From Novosphingobium lentum NBRC 107847 (GTDB lineage: Bacteria > Pseudomonadota > Alphaproteobacteria > Sphingomonadales > Sphingomonadaceae), in assembly GCF_001590965.1 (NCBI RefSeq), contig NZ_BCTW01000001.1, forward strand, positions 1-64,000: 64,000 bases of DNA, given 5' to 3'. Below are positions 48,449 through 57,455 of this stretch, one piece after another. The notes under the pieces are model-generated. The model did not search any database and was not told the DNA's origin. It was given only the letters and a program-made list of their open reading frames with translations. Made by a program: the position numbers and the translations under genes. Position 1 is the first letter of the stretch; every line of letters begins with the position of its first letter.

Positions 48449-50634
48449 GCTGGGGTCAGTTCCTTTGCGGCCGCCGCGTTGGCGCCGGTGGACTTCGGAT
48501 AGAAACCTTCGCCCTTGGCCGCCTTGGCGCGCAGCCATGCCGAAGGCGCGAACCGCGATCCGTAAGCTTGCGCGAGCCGATCCGCTTCGGCCACGAATTC
48601 GGCGATGCCCACCGTATCGATATAGCTCAGCGTGCCGCCGGTCCATGTCGGGAAGCCCCAGCCGAACACGGCGCCAAGATCTGCATCCTCTGCGGTTTCC
48701 AGCACGCCTTCTTCCAGAATCTGGGCGGTTTCGTTCGCCTGCGAATAGAGGAAGCGCTTCTTCAGCTCTTCCTGATCGGGCTGGGTATCTGCCACGGCGA
48801 ACTCGTTCGCAAGCCCCGTCCACAGTCGCTTGCCGCCCCCGGCGGGGTAATCGTAGAAGCCGCCACCGGCCTTGCGGCTGCCCCGGCCCAGCGCGATCAT
48901 CCGCGACAGCACTTTCATCCCGCGTTCGATGGTATATTTGTTGACCGTGTTGGCGGCGTCCCGGGCGGCCTCGTCGACGATCTTGACCGGCAGTTCCATC
49001 GTCACTTCGTCAAGCAAAGCCAGCGGCCCGATCGGGAAGCCTGCCGCCTTCGCCGCATTTTCGATGCGCGCAGGCTCGACGCCATCCTCGAGCATCGCCA
49101 CGCCTTCGAAGATGAACATGCGGAACACGCGGCTGGTGTAGAACCCGCGGCTGTCGTTGACGACGATCGGCGTCTTGCGCAGTTGCGCGATGAAATCGAG
49201 CGACCGGGCCAGCGTTTCCTTCGACGTCTGCTTGCCGACGATCACTTCGACCAGACCCATTCGGTCGACCGGCGAGAAGAAGTGGATGCCGATGAACTGG
49301 TCGGGGCGCTGCGACGCCTGCGCCAGCGCCGAGATCGGCAGCGACGAGGTGTTGGACGCGAACACGGCGGTCGCAGGAAGGACCGCTTCGGCCTTCTTCG
49401 TGGTCTCGGCCTTGATCGCGGTATCCTCGAACACCGCTTCGACGATCATGTCGCAGTCGGCGAGCTGCGCATAGTCATCGGTGGGCGTGATCCGCGCGAG
49501 CACGGCATCGGCCTTGTCCTGGCTCAGCTTGCCCTTGTCGACGAGCTTGGCTTGCGCCTTGGCCGTATAGGCCTTGCCCTTTTCGGCGGTGGGCACGTCG
49601 CGGTCGAGCAGCACGACCTCGATCCCGGCGGTGGCCGAGACGAACGCAATGCCCGCGCCCATCATGCCCGCGCCCAGCACGCCCAGCTTCGTCACTTGCG
49701 ACTTGGCGATGCCTGCGGGCCGCCGCGCGCCCTTTTCCGCCGCCAGCTTGGAAATGAACGTGGTGCGGATGATGTTGCGCGCCACCGGATCGGTCAGCAG
49801 CCTGGCGAAATACTTGCTTTCCACCGACAGCGCCTTGTCGAACGGCAACTGCTGCCCTTCGAACACGCACGACAGGATCGCCTGCGGCGCCGGCGTGTTG
49901 TAGCCCTTCAGCGCGATCGAACCGGCGGCCATCATGTAGGCGGCCGAATCTTCCGGGATGGTCAGGCCCTTCTTCTGCGGCGGCACCCAGCCCTTGACGT
50001 CCCACGGCCGCACCGGGTCCGGCCCGGCGGCCAGCCACGCGCGCGCAGCATCGACCAGCGTGTCCGCCGATACGACCTCATCGACGATGCCCAGCTTGAG
50101 CGCTTCGGCGGGACCGACGTTGCGGCCCGTAAGCAGCAGGTCCAGCGCCTTCTTGAAACCGATCAGGATGGCGAGGCGCACCGTGCCGCCCGAACCCGGC
50201 AGCAGGCCGACGTTGACTTCGGGCAGCCCGACCAGCGCCTTGGGATTGTCGACCAGCACGCGGTGGTGGCACGCCAGCGCCAGTTCGAACCCGCCGCCCA
50301 GCGCCAGCCCGTTGATCGCCGCCACCCACGGCTTGCCCGATTGCTCGATCGCACGGTGCATCGCGCTCGCCCGCTGCGAAAACGCAAACGCGTCCTGCTT
50401 CGTCAGCGTGCCGAAGCCCTGAACCAGCTGGGTGAGGTCTGCCCCGGCCATGAACGCGGGCTTGCCCGAGGTGAGGATCACGCCCTTGATGCTGTCGTCA
50501 GCGGCGATCTGCGCGGTTGCCTCCTCCATGTCGGCAAGGAAGGCGTCGTTGACGACGTTCATGGTCTGCCCGGCAGCGTCCAGCTTCAGGATCGCAAAGC
50601 CGTCTGCGGCCGTTTCGAGTGTCATGTTCTGCAT
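48445..50634 (-). CDS. FadJ/FadB-type enoyl-CoA hydratase/3-hydroxyacyl-CoA dehydrogenase
   Basis: The 729-residue bifunctional enzyme has an N-terminal crotonase domain with '[11 protein letters not shown]' and '[20 protein letters not shown]' (oxyanion and catalytic Glu). The C-terminal 3-hydroxyacyl-CoA dehydrogenase part has '[18 protein letters not shown]' as its NAD loop and '[17 protein letters not shown]' with the catalytic His and Glu. It hydrates enoyl-CoA and oxidises the (S)-3-hydroxyacyl-CoA. It lies 34 bases behind the thiolase gene, and together the two form the core of the operon. Confidence 0.95.
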   Translation of the reverse strand: MQNMTLETAADGFAILKLDAAGQTMNVVNDAFLADMEEATAQIAADDSIKGVILTSGKPAFMAGADLTQLVQGFGTLTKQDAFAFSQRASAMHRAIEQSGKPWVAAINGLALGGGFELALACHHRVLVDNPKALVGLPEVNVGLLPGSGGTVRLAILIGFKKALDLLLTGRNVGPAEALKLGIVDEVVSADTLVDAARAWLAAGPDPVRPWDVKGWVPPQKKGLTIPEDSAAYMMAAGSIALKGYNTPAPQAILSCVFEGQQLPFDKALSVESKYFARLLTDPVARNIIRTTFISKLAAEKGARRPAGIAKSQVTKLGVLGAGMMGAGIAFVSATAGIEVVLLDRDVPTAEKGKAYTAKAQAKLVDKGKLSQDKADAVLARITPTDDYAQLADCDMIVEAVFEDTAIKAETTKKAEAVLPATAVFASNTSSLPISALAQASQRPDQFIGIHFFSPVDRMGLVEVIVGKQTSKETLARSLDFIAQLRKTPIVVNDSRGFYTSRVFRMFIFEGVAMLEDGVEPARIENAAKAAGFPIGPLALLDEVTMELPVKIVDEAARDAANTVNKYTIERGMKVLSRMIALGRGSRKAGGGFYDYPAGGGKRLWTGLANEFAVADTQPDQEELKKRFLYSQANETAQILEEGVLETAEDADLGAVFGWGFPTWTGGTLSYIDTVGIAEFVAEADRLAQAYGSRFAPSAWLRAKAAKGEGFYPKSTGANAAAAKELTPA

Positions 50635-50668
50635 GGGGTTTCCCGCTTCAAAAAACGTGGATCGCGCG

Positions 50669-51871
50669 TCAGACGCGTTCGATGATCGAGGCCGTGCCCA
50701 GCCCGTTGGCGGCGCACAGCGTGATCAGTCCGGTCTGCAAGTCGCGGCGTTCCAGCTCATCGAGCACGGTGCCCAGGATCATCGCGCCGGTCGCCCCCAG
50801 CGGATGCCCCATGGCAATCGCGCCGCCGTTCACGTTGATCTTGTCGTCGGGCACATCCATGTCGCGCTGAAAGCGCATCACGACGCTGGCGAAGGCCTCG
50901 TTCAGCTCCCACAGGTCGATGTCCTTGCGCGACATGCCCGCATTCTTCAGCGCCTTGTCGGAACACGCGCCGGGCGCGGTCAGCATGATCGTCGGTTCGG
51001 AGCCGATGTTGGCATAAGCACGGATGCGGCCGCGCGGCTTGAGGCCTGCCCGCTCGCCGAATTCCTTCGACCCCACCAGCACGACACCGGCGCCATCGAC
51101 GATGCCCGAGCTGTTGCCGCCATGGTGGACGTAGCTGAGTTCCTCGATCTGCGGATACTTGGCCTTGGCCACCGCCTCGAACCCGCCCTTGCCATAGCCT
51201 TCGAACGCGGGCTTGAGCTTGGCCAGGCTTTCCACCGTCGTGCCCGGGCGCATGTGCTCGTCATGATCGAGCAGCACTTCGCCCAGAACGTCCTTCACCG
51301 GGACGACCGAGTTCTTGAAATAGCCGTTTTCCCACGCGTGCGCGGCCTTGCGCTGGCTTTCCACGGCAAAGCCATCGACATCGGCGCGGCTGTACCCGTC
51401 GAGCGTGGCGATGATGTCCGCGCCGATCCCTTGCGGCGCGTAGTGGTTGTGGAAGGCCACCGCCGGGTCCGACGTCCACGCGCCCGAATCATAGCCCATG
51501 ACCGTGCGGCTCATCGATTCGACGCCGCCGCCGATGCCGGCCTGGATCATGCCCGAATGGACCTGCGCCGCGATCAGACTCACGGCATCGAGACCCGACG
51601 CGCAGAACCGGTGGATCTGCTGTCCGGCCACGGTCTGCGCGTACCCTGCCTGCAGCACCGCGGCGCGGGCGAGCACGCCGCCCTGTTCGCCCACGGGCTG
51701 CGCCATGCCCAGGATCACATCGTCGAGCAGCGACGTATCTAGGTTGTTGCGGTCGCGCAGCGCCTGCAGCAACTGGGTCGCCATCTCGACCGAGGTGACT
51801 TCATGCAGCGCGCCATCGGGGCGCCCTTTTCCGCGCGGCGTGCGGACGTGATCGTAGATATAGGCTTCCAT
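50669..51871 (-). CDS. Acetyl-CoA acyltransferase (thiolase)
   Basis: The 400-residue thiolase has the acyl-accepting Cys90 in '[15 protein letters not shown]', '[12 protein letters not shown]', '[19 protein letters not shown]' and the second Cys in '[17 protein letters not shown]' (about residue 386). The last motif is normally C-x-G-G-G, so C-A-A-N-G is a variant. It cleaves a 3-oxoacyl-CoA with CoA and releases acetyl- or propionyl-CoA. It is the first gene of the seven-gene beta-oxidation operon, with an operator palindrome 73 bases before the ATG. Confidence 0.93.
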   Translation of the reverse strand: MEAYIYDHVRTPRGKGRPDGALHEVTSVEMATQLLQALRDRNNLDTSLLDDVILGMAQPVGEQGGVLARAAVLQAGYAQTVAGQQIHRFCASGLDAVSLIAAQVHSGMIQAGIGGGVESMSRTVMGYDSGAWTSDPAVAFHNHYAPQGIGADIIATLDGYSRADVDGFAVESQRKAAHAWENGYFKNSVVPVKDVLGEVLLDHDEHMRPGTTVESLAKLKPAFEGYGKGGFEAVAKAKYPQIEELSYVHHGGNSSGIVDGAGVVLVGSKEFGERAGLKPRGRIRAYANIGSEPTIMLTAPGACSDKALKNAGMSRKDIDLWELNEAFASVVMRFQRDMDVPDDKINVNGGAIAMGHPLGATGAMILGTVLDELERRDLQTGLITLCAANGLGTASIIERV

Positions 51872-51943
51872 GAATTCTGCCCTGTAAATGGACGAAACCG
51901 GTTCGACAGAGCGTGCCACTGTCCGGCCGCCCACCCCGAGACA

Positions 51944-51959
51944 CCTATCTTACGAAAGG
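51944..51959. promoter_or_regulatory. CCTNYC-N4-GRNAGG operator (site 8)
   Basis: CCTATC-TTAC-GAAAGG lies 73 bases upstream of the thiolase ATG, the same distance as the copy before the TonB receptor gene. It puts the complete beta-oxidation operon into the putative regulon. Confidence 0.7.
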
Positions 51960-51964
51960 AAGCG

Positions 51965-51996
51965 GCAGCACCGTGATGCGTGGATCACGGTGCTGC
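51965..51996. terminator. Terminator hairpin of the FadH-like gene
   Basis: A 13-bp perfect stem (GCAGCACCGTGAT, 51965-51977, with 51984-51996) and a six-base loop begin seven bases after the stop codon at 52003. It separates the FadH-like transcript from the thiolase operon promoter. Confidence 0.75.
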
Positions 51997-52002
51997 GGAT
52001 CG

Positions 52003-53970
52003 TTACACGGCCAGACCGGCGCGCCGACCGTCCTTGATCGCCTCGTCGGTCGCGAACACGCTCCAGCGCGCGTCGCGGGCATCGCCGATGATGCGGATGT
52101 CCGGCATGTCGGCGATCAGCGCATGGTAGAGATCTTCCTGCGGCGGTTTCGAGGTCACCAGGATGGTGTTGTCGATCGCTTCCAGCACGCTCGCTTCACC
52201 CGAAAACACGCCGCGCAGATGGACATCGCGCTCGTCGATGCCGGTGATCTCGGTCGAGGGCAGGAAGGTCACCTTGGGGATGACCCGGCGCGCGATCACC
52301 TTGTTCAGGCCGAGTTCGGTCACCGACATCGCCATCGCCGAATCCATCGTGACGAGGAACACCTCCTTGCCCTGATCGGCCAGCAGTTCGGCAATGCCGG
52401 GGCCGACTTCGTACGACGTGTTGTCATAGATGACGATGCGCTTGCCGATCCGCGCATGCTCCAGCAACACCTCTTCGGGGGTGAACACGTGGTCCAGATG
52501 CGCGCCGCGCACGCCGGTCAGCTGCGCCTTGCTGACGCCGGTGCGCGAATAGCGCGCGCCGGTGGCAATGATCACCGCATCGGCCGAAAGCGCCTTGATC
52601 GACGCCGGCGTCGCTTCGGTGCCGGTCCGGATTTCGACCCCGGCCTTGTCGAGCTGGAGCTTCAGCCAGCGGGTGAGCTCGGCCCGGTCCTCCAGCCCCG
52701 GCAGCATCGCCTGCAGCGTGACATGGCCCCCGATCCGGTCGGACTTTTCCAGCACGGTGACCTTGTGGCCCCGCTGCGACGCGACCAGCGCGGCCTGCAT
52801 CCCGGCGGGCCCGGCGCCGACGATCACCACGGTCTTGCTGACAGCCGCCGGGGTCACCGGGCCTTCGTGTTCGAAGCCGATGTCGGGATTGACCGTGCAG
52901 CCCACCGCCTGGCCATAGCACGACCGCAGGAAGCACCCTTCCAGATCGCCGATGCAGCCGCGGATTTCGCTGGTCCGGTCGTCCCGGCACTTGTTGGGCC
53001 ATTCCGGGTCGGCGATCACCGATCGCGCCACGAACACCATGTCGCAGCGCCCGTCGGCGATGGCCTGGTCGGCAAACGCCGGGGTCAGGATGCGCCCGCC
53101 GCTGATCACCGGAAGCTTGACCGCCTGCTTGACCGCTGCCGCCGCGTCGAGGTGCGTGCCTTCCTTGGCCATGTACGACGAAGGGTAGTGGTACTGCGTC
53201 ATCTGCGGCTTCTGGCCGCGCGCGGTGATGCGCAGCCAGTCGACCATGCCGGTCGCTTCCAGGATCTTGCACTGGGCGATACCGTCATCGATGCCCTTGG
53301 CGCCGATCGTCGATTCATCGGCGTTGACCGCCACGCCGATCGCAAAATCGGGGCGCACGCGTTGCCGGATAGCGGCGATGATCTCGACCACGATGCGCAT
53401 GCGGTTTTCAAGGCTGCCGCCGTATTGATCGGTGCGCTGGTTGTAGAATTCCGAGGTGAAGCTCTGCACGCCCGCGCCCCCGCTGATCGGGAATTCGAAC
53501 CCGTCGGCCCCGGCCTGTTCGGCGTGCGAGGCGGCAATGGCGTGCGCTTCGATCAGTTCATGCACTTCGGCCGTCGTCATCGAGCGCGGCTGGGTATCGG
53601 CCAGCACGGTGTGCGGCGCGATGGCCGATGCCTGCGCCTTGGCCGGATCGGCCATCATCCACACGCCCTGCACCGCGATCTTCGCGCCATGCCGATGCGC
53701 CGCATCCACGATCTTGCGGATCGCCGGAATATGATCGGGATTGTAGGCCTCGATGAACCAGCCCGGCGGCACCAGCGGGGCCGGCAGCACCTGGCAACTG
53801 GCGATCACCATGAAGCCCGCACCGCCCTTGGCGCGCGCCTCGAAATAACCGACCTGCCGGTCGGTGCCGATGCCGAGCCCGACCATGCCGTGCGGAGACA
53901 TGAACACGCGGTTCTTCACTTCCAGACGCCCGATCGTGATCGGGCTGAACATCGTTGGATACTTGCTCAT
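52003..53970 (-). CDS. 2,4-dienoyl-CoA-reductase-like OYE flavoprotein (FadH type)
   Basis: The 655-residue protein has an N-terminal old-yellow-enzyme TIM barrel with FMN ('MFSPITIGRLEVKNRVFMSPHG', 'FNQRTDQYGGSLENRMR'-like segment at about 175-195). A Cys cluster 'CIGDLEGCFLRSCYGQAVGC' for [4Fe-4S] follows, then a FAD/NADPH domain starting at 'VVIVGAGPAGMQAALVASQRG'. It should reduce a conjugated enoyl or dienoyl compound with NADPH. Bile-acid and steroid ene-reductases of this size also exist. GAGAGGG precedes the ATG. It follows the DUF1330 gene by 74 bases and ends in a strong hairpin. Confidence 0.9.
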   Translation of the reverse strand: MSKYPTMFSPITIGRLEVKNRVFMSPHGMVGLGIGTDRQVGYFEARAKGGAGFMVIASCQVLPAPLVPPGWFIEAYNPDHIPAIRKIVDAAHRHGAKIAVQGVWMMADPAKAQASAIAPHTVLADTQPRSMTTAEVHELIEAHAIAASHAEQAGADGFEFPISGGAGVQSFTSEFYNQRTDQYGGSLENRMRIVVEIIAAIRQRVRPDFAIGVAVNADESTIGAKGIDDGIAQCKILEATGMVDWLRITARGQKPQMTQYHYPSSYMAKEGTHLDAAAAVKQAVKLPVISGGRILTPAFADQAIADGRCDMVFVARSVIADPEWPNKCRDDRTSEIRGCIGDLEGCFLRSCYGQAVGCTVNPDIGFEHEGPVTPAAVSKTVVIVGAGPAGMQAALVASQRGHKVTVLEKSDRIGGHVTLQAMLPGLEDRAELTRWLKLQLDKAGVEIRTGTEATPASIKALSADAVIIATGARYSRTGVSKAQLTGVRGAHLDHVFTPEEVLLEHARIGKRIVIYDNTSYEVGPGIAELLADQGKEVFLVTMDSAMAMSVTELGLNKVIARRVIPKVTFLPSTEITGIDERDVHLRGVFSGEASVLEAIDNTILVTSKPPQEDLYHALIADMPDIRIIGDARDARWSVFATDEAIKDGRRAGLAV

Positions 53971-54044
53971 GGGGGACCCTCTCCGGTCATGCGTGCGCCA
54001 TTGCGCTGCGCATCGTGATTGGTGTTGATGACGGATGGCGGCGA

Positions 54045-54335
54045 TTAGCGGTCGTCGGTGAAATGCACCGCGAAGATCGTCTCGGCGGCCTGGTGCCGGA
54101 TCGGGATCGCCGTTTGATAGGCATCCGACTTGTACCAGGCCATCGCCGCGTCGTTGTCGGGGAACTTCATCAGGACGACACTGCTGCCCGGTGCCGTGCC
54201 TTCGAGCGTGTCCAGACCTTCCCCGACGATCACCTCGAACGGCAGTCCCTGCAGCGACACGAAACCCTGGGCAGAGTATTCGCCGTACTTGGCGAGATCG
54301 TGCTTGTTCATCATGCTCAACACGTACGAAGCCAT
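54045..54335 (-). CDS. DUF1330-family protein
   Basis: The 96-residue ferredoxin-like alpha/beta-barrel protein starts with 'MASYVLSMMNKHDLAKYGEYSAQ' and contains 'VVLMKFPDNDAAMAWYKSDAYQTAIPIRHQAAE'. That is the typical DUF1330 pattern 'iiefPs.eaA.aWy.S.eYq.....R'. The molecular function of the family is unknown, and members often sit with oxidoreductases. It lies 16 bases after the SDR gene and is probably cotranscribed with it and with the FadH-like gene. Confidence 0.85.
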   Translation of the reverse strand: MASYVLSMMNKHDLAKYGEYSAQGFVSLQGLPFEVIVGEGLDTLEGTAPGSSVVLMKFPDNDAAMAWYKSDAYQTAIPIRHQAAETIFAVHFTDDR

Positions 54336-54351
54336 GCGCCTATCCTTCGAA

Positions 54352-55167
54352 TTACTCGCTTTCCAGCGAAGCCATCACGTCCGCATAGTACGGCGAATGA
54401 TGGACGATGCCGCCGTCGGCGCTGAACACCTGCGCGGTGACAAAGCTGCCGGCGTCCGAGGCCAGGAACAGCACCGGTCCGGCAATGTCCTCGGGCTTGC
54501 TCTGGCGGGGCAGCAGCACGTGGCGCTGGATGAAATCGATCTCGCCCGCGGTCATGATCTCGCGCGCGCCCTTGCTCAGAACCAGTCCCGGAAGGATCGC
54601 ATTGCAGCGGATGTTGTGCCGCCCCAGTTGCGCAGCCACATTGCGCGTCAGCGTGTGCAGCGCGCCCTTCGAAGTCGAATAGGCGGGATGGAACACATCA
54701 CCCAGAATGGCGGAGCCGGAGCCGGTGTTGATGATCGATCCGCCGCCGCCCGCGATCATGTGCGGGGCAACGTGCTTGATCATCAGCATCGGCCCGCGCG
54801 TGTTGATCGCGAAAGTACGGTCCCACACCTCGATCGTCATGTCCGGGATCGACTGGTCCTTGGCCATGAAATCGGGTCGGGTATCGGCGGCATTGTTGTG
54901 GAGGATGTCGATGCGGCCGAATTTCGCGATGACCGCCGCGACCAGATCGATGATCGTCTGTTCGTCCGCCAGATCCAGGCTGTGCGCGATGGCGCTGCCG
55001 CCGCTCGCCACGATATCCGCCGCCACGGCTTCGGCGGCCGCCACGTTGATGTCCGCAACCACGACATGGGCGCCTGCGCCGGCCAGCGCCCTGGCGCAGG
55101 CCTCACCGATATTGGCGCCCGATCCGGTGACGATCGCCACGCGGTCGTTCAAGTTTCCAAACACCAT
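54352..55167 (-). CDS. SDR-family oxidoreductase
   Basis: The 271-residue classical SDR has TGSGANIG at residues 15-22, 'NNAADTRP', active-site 'NTGSGSAILG' with Y-S-T-S-K, and a long tail, 'GGIVHHSPYYADVMASLESE'. The tail and overall pattern resemble the SDR at 18297. It should be an NAD(P)-dependent hydroxy/keto oxidoreductase. It heads the operon SDR, DUF1330, FadH-like and is divergent from the TetR gene at 55339, which probably controls it. Confidence 0.88.
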   Translation of the reverse strand: MVFGNLNDRVAIVTGSGANIGEACARALAGAGAHVVVADINVAAAEAVAADIVASGGSAIAHSLDLADEQTIIDLVAAVIAKFGRIDILHNNAADTRPDFMAKDQSIPDMTIEVWDRTFAINTRGPMLMIKHVAPHMIAGGGGSIINTGSGSAILGDVFHPAYSTSKGALHTLTRNVAAQLGRHNIRCNAILPGLVLSKGAREIMTAGEIDFIQRHVLLPRQSKPEDIAGPVLFLASDAGSFVTAQVFSADGGIVHHSPYYADVMASLESE

Positions 55168-55338
55168 CCATTCCTCTCGTTTTTATCGTTTCATGCGTGA
55201 CGGCAGATCATGGAAGCGCGCGGCAGGCACGGCGCGGTATCGCTGTCGTTGTGTTTAGGGGGCGCGCAAGGTATCGCATAAGGCAATAATTCAACGCTTG
55301 GTCAGGGCGGAGAGTCCCGGTGGGGGAGAGGTTGCGAA

Positions 55339-56025
55339 ATGCCAGCCAGCGGCGAGTGTCCCTCTGATTCAGCGGTCGCTTCGGCGGTCGCAACCCGGGG
55401 GCGGCGGACGTCGAATGCCACTACGATCGCCGACATTCTGTGTGCCGCGAAGGAAGAATTCGCCAGCCATGGCTTCGATGGCACCACGGTCGATGCGATC
55501 TGCCGGCGCGCCAAGGTATCCAAGCAGCTGTTGTATTATTACTTCGGCAGCAAATCGGATCTGTACACGCTGATCCTCAAGGAAGCGGCGGACAACACAT
55601 CGCAATTCATCGGGTGCACCGATTATCACGCGCTGCCCCCGGAAGCGGCGCTGAAGCAATTCATGACCAATTTCTTCCGCGAATTCGTGGAACGACCGCA
55701 GATTGCGCAGATGACCATCGACGAGGCGCAGCACAACTTCGTCCACGTGGGCAAAGCCAGCCCGCTGGCCACCGTGCTGCGAACACTGATCGACGAAGTG
55801 CTGGGCCAGATCGTCGCGCGCGGCCGCAGCGACGGCTCGTTCCGCGCCGATCTCGAACCGGATCGCCTGTTCTGGATCATCTACAGCCTGGTAACGACGT
55901 GGTTCGCCCACTCACCGATGATCCTGCTGGTCTCCCGGACCCGCGAGGGCGCCGAGATGGACGCGGCCGCATGGCGCGCCAACAGCATCGACTTCGTGCT
56001 GGCCGCCATATCGCGCAAGCCTTGA
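55339..56025 (+). CDS. TetR-family transcriptional regulator
   Basis: The 228-residue protein has the TetR helix-turn-helix 'TTIADILCAAKEEFASHGFDGTTVDAICRRAKVSKQLLYYYFGSKSDLYTLIL' (about residues 28-80) and a helical C-terminal domain of the RutR/KstR2-like length. The 18 residues before the HTH are Ser/Ala-rich. GGGGGAGAGG precedes the ATG. It probably represses the divergent SDR operon. Its own promoter region (55168-55338) contains no CCTNYC palindrome, so it is a poor candidate as the cognate regulator of that motif. Confidence 0.88.
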   Translation: MPASGECPSDSAVASAVATRGRRTSNATTIADILCAAKEEFASHGFDGTTVDAICRRAKVSKQLLYYYFGSKSDLYTLILKEAADNTSQFIGCTDYHALPPEAALKQFMTNFFREFVERPQIAQMTIDEAQHNFVHVGKASPLATVLRTLIDEVLGQIVARGRSDGSFRADLEPDRLFWIIYSLVTTWFAHSPMILLVSRTREGAEMDAAAWRANSIDFVLAAISRKP

Positions 56026-56035
56026 ACGGCTGAGT

Positions 56036-57409
56036 TCAGCGCTCGCGGATCGGCTGCAGATCGACCGTCGGCAAGTAAGCGGCAGGGCCGCATCCGCGCA
56101 GCATGAACGCCTGCCGCTGCAGCCAGTTGTGGAAATGCTGCACCAGTCGCGCATCGGCTTCCGCCCCCACGCTGGCGACCCATGCCGAGAGGCCTGACTG
56201 CGCGCTCGCCCAGTCATCGTACCGCGTGCCGGTCAGCGCCGCCACGTCGGCGAGATCGGCGGCGAGCACCGACAGCCCGAAATCGTTGACCCGTCCCAGG
56301 TAAAACGCCTGATGCGCCGCTGAATCGCGCGCGTAGTCCTCTGCGGGAGTCCCCCCGGCAAACGCCTCGATATGGCGGACGAGATGGCGCGACGCCTGCG
56401 AAAACCCGAGCGGCTGTTCGGTCGGCTCGGCAGGATCGACCAGCGCGATACCCATGTAATCGGCCATCGCGCGGATCATCCAGCGGCTCGTGCCGACGCT
56501 GTAGTTGAGGTACGCGACGTAGTCCTGTTCGGGCGCGCTTTCGAACATCAGCGGCCACATCAGCCAGCCGTTGACCCCGCAGAACCCGGCGGTGTGGAAT
56601 TCGATCAGCTTGCGCGAAATGCGGTCGCCGCTCAGGTCTTCGTACCGCGCAATCATCGCGGTGAGGTCGCCGAGCGGTTCGGTCGAATCGCGCAGGCGCA
56701 TCCCCGCCAGCTCCGCCGCCGGATCGCCCAGCGACGAGACTTCGAAATCGATCAGCCCGGTGACCGCGCCGCTGTCGTCGAACAGGAACTGGCCGCCGTC
56801 GTAGTTGACGAACGTCACGCGCGTGCGGTCCTGCGGGATGTTGCGATTGAGCCAGGCCCAAGCGAACTCCATCAGCGGCCACGGGTGACCGCCGATCCGG
56901 TCGCGGAAGATCGCTTGCGACGGCGCATAAAGATTGAGCGCGATTTCCGTGGGCGTGCGCGGCACGGGCAGCTTGGCAGCGGCGAACGCTTCGGGCGGCA
57001 ATCGGTGCACGTCCGCCACGATCGCAATGAACCGTTCGCGAACCTGTGCCTGCAATTGCGGATCGGCAATCGTGCCGGTGTTGATGCCGCCGGGCAACAT
57101 ATCCATCACGATGCACAGCGGATCGGGGATCATCCCGTGGACGCGCGGGGCGGGAATCCCGCTGCGTTCGAACACGTGATGGATTTCCGCTTCCTGAAAC
57201 ATGTCCACCGGCGAGACATAGGTGTCGCCGCGCGGCCCCCGGACATAGAGCGGCACCGGCGCGCCATCGCGCTCGACCACCACGTTCCAGCCCGGTCGCC
57301 AGCGCGGCTGCCGCTCGAACGCCGTGACGGGGCCGATGTTGGCGGCCAACCAGTCATACACCTTGCGGTCGGTGGCATCGGGGGGCGGCGGCACTGCTTG
57401 CATACCCAT
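56036..57409 (-). CDS. Phosphotransferase-family (APH-fold) protein
   Basis: The 457-residue protein has an APH-like fold: 'IVMDMLPGGINTG' as hinge and 'VTFVNYDGGQFLFDDSGAVTGLIDFEVSSLGDPAAELA' as the catalytic/metal part. The usual catalytic 'H-G-D-x-x-x-x-N' is replaced by 'FVNYDGGQFLF', so the canonical His, Asp and Asn are not all present. The metal-binding 'IDFE' is kept. It may be a weak or altered kinase. About 110 extra C-terminal residues follow the fold. GGAG lies seven bases before ATG 57409. It follows the TonB receptor gene by 46 bases. Confidence 0.75.
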   Translation of the reverse strand: MGMQAVPPPPDATDRKVYDWLAANIGPVTAFERQPRWRPGWNVVVERDGAPVPLYVRGPRGDTYVSPVDMFQEAEIHHVFERSGIPAPRVHGMIPDPLCIVMDMLPGGINTGTIADPQLQAQVRERFIAIVADVHRLPPEAFAAAKLPVPRTPTEIALNLYAPSQAIFRDRIGGHPWPLMEFAWAWLNRNIPQDRTRVTFVNYDGGQFLFDDSGAVTGLIDFEVSSLGDPAAELAGMRLRDSTEPLGDLTAMIARYEDLSGDRISRKLIEFHTAGFCGVNGWLMWPLMFESAPEQDYVAYLNYSVGTSRWMIRAMADYMGIALVDPAEPTEQPLGFSQASRHLVRHIEAFAGGTPAEDYARDSAAHQAFYLGRVNDFGLSVLAADLADVAALTGTRYDDWASAQSGLSAWVASVGAEADARLVQHFHNWLQRQAFMLRGCGPAAYLPTVDLQPIRER

Positions 57410-57455
57410 TCCTGTTCTCCCGCCGACCCGCAAGGGGTGTACTTTTTCGTTCAGT

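Noticed and set aside
55168..55338. TetR operator in the divergent region between the SDR and TetR genes
   Set aside because: Only short direct repeats of AAGG were visible, with no convincing palindrome.
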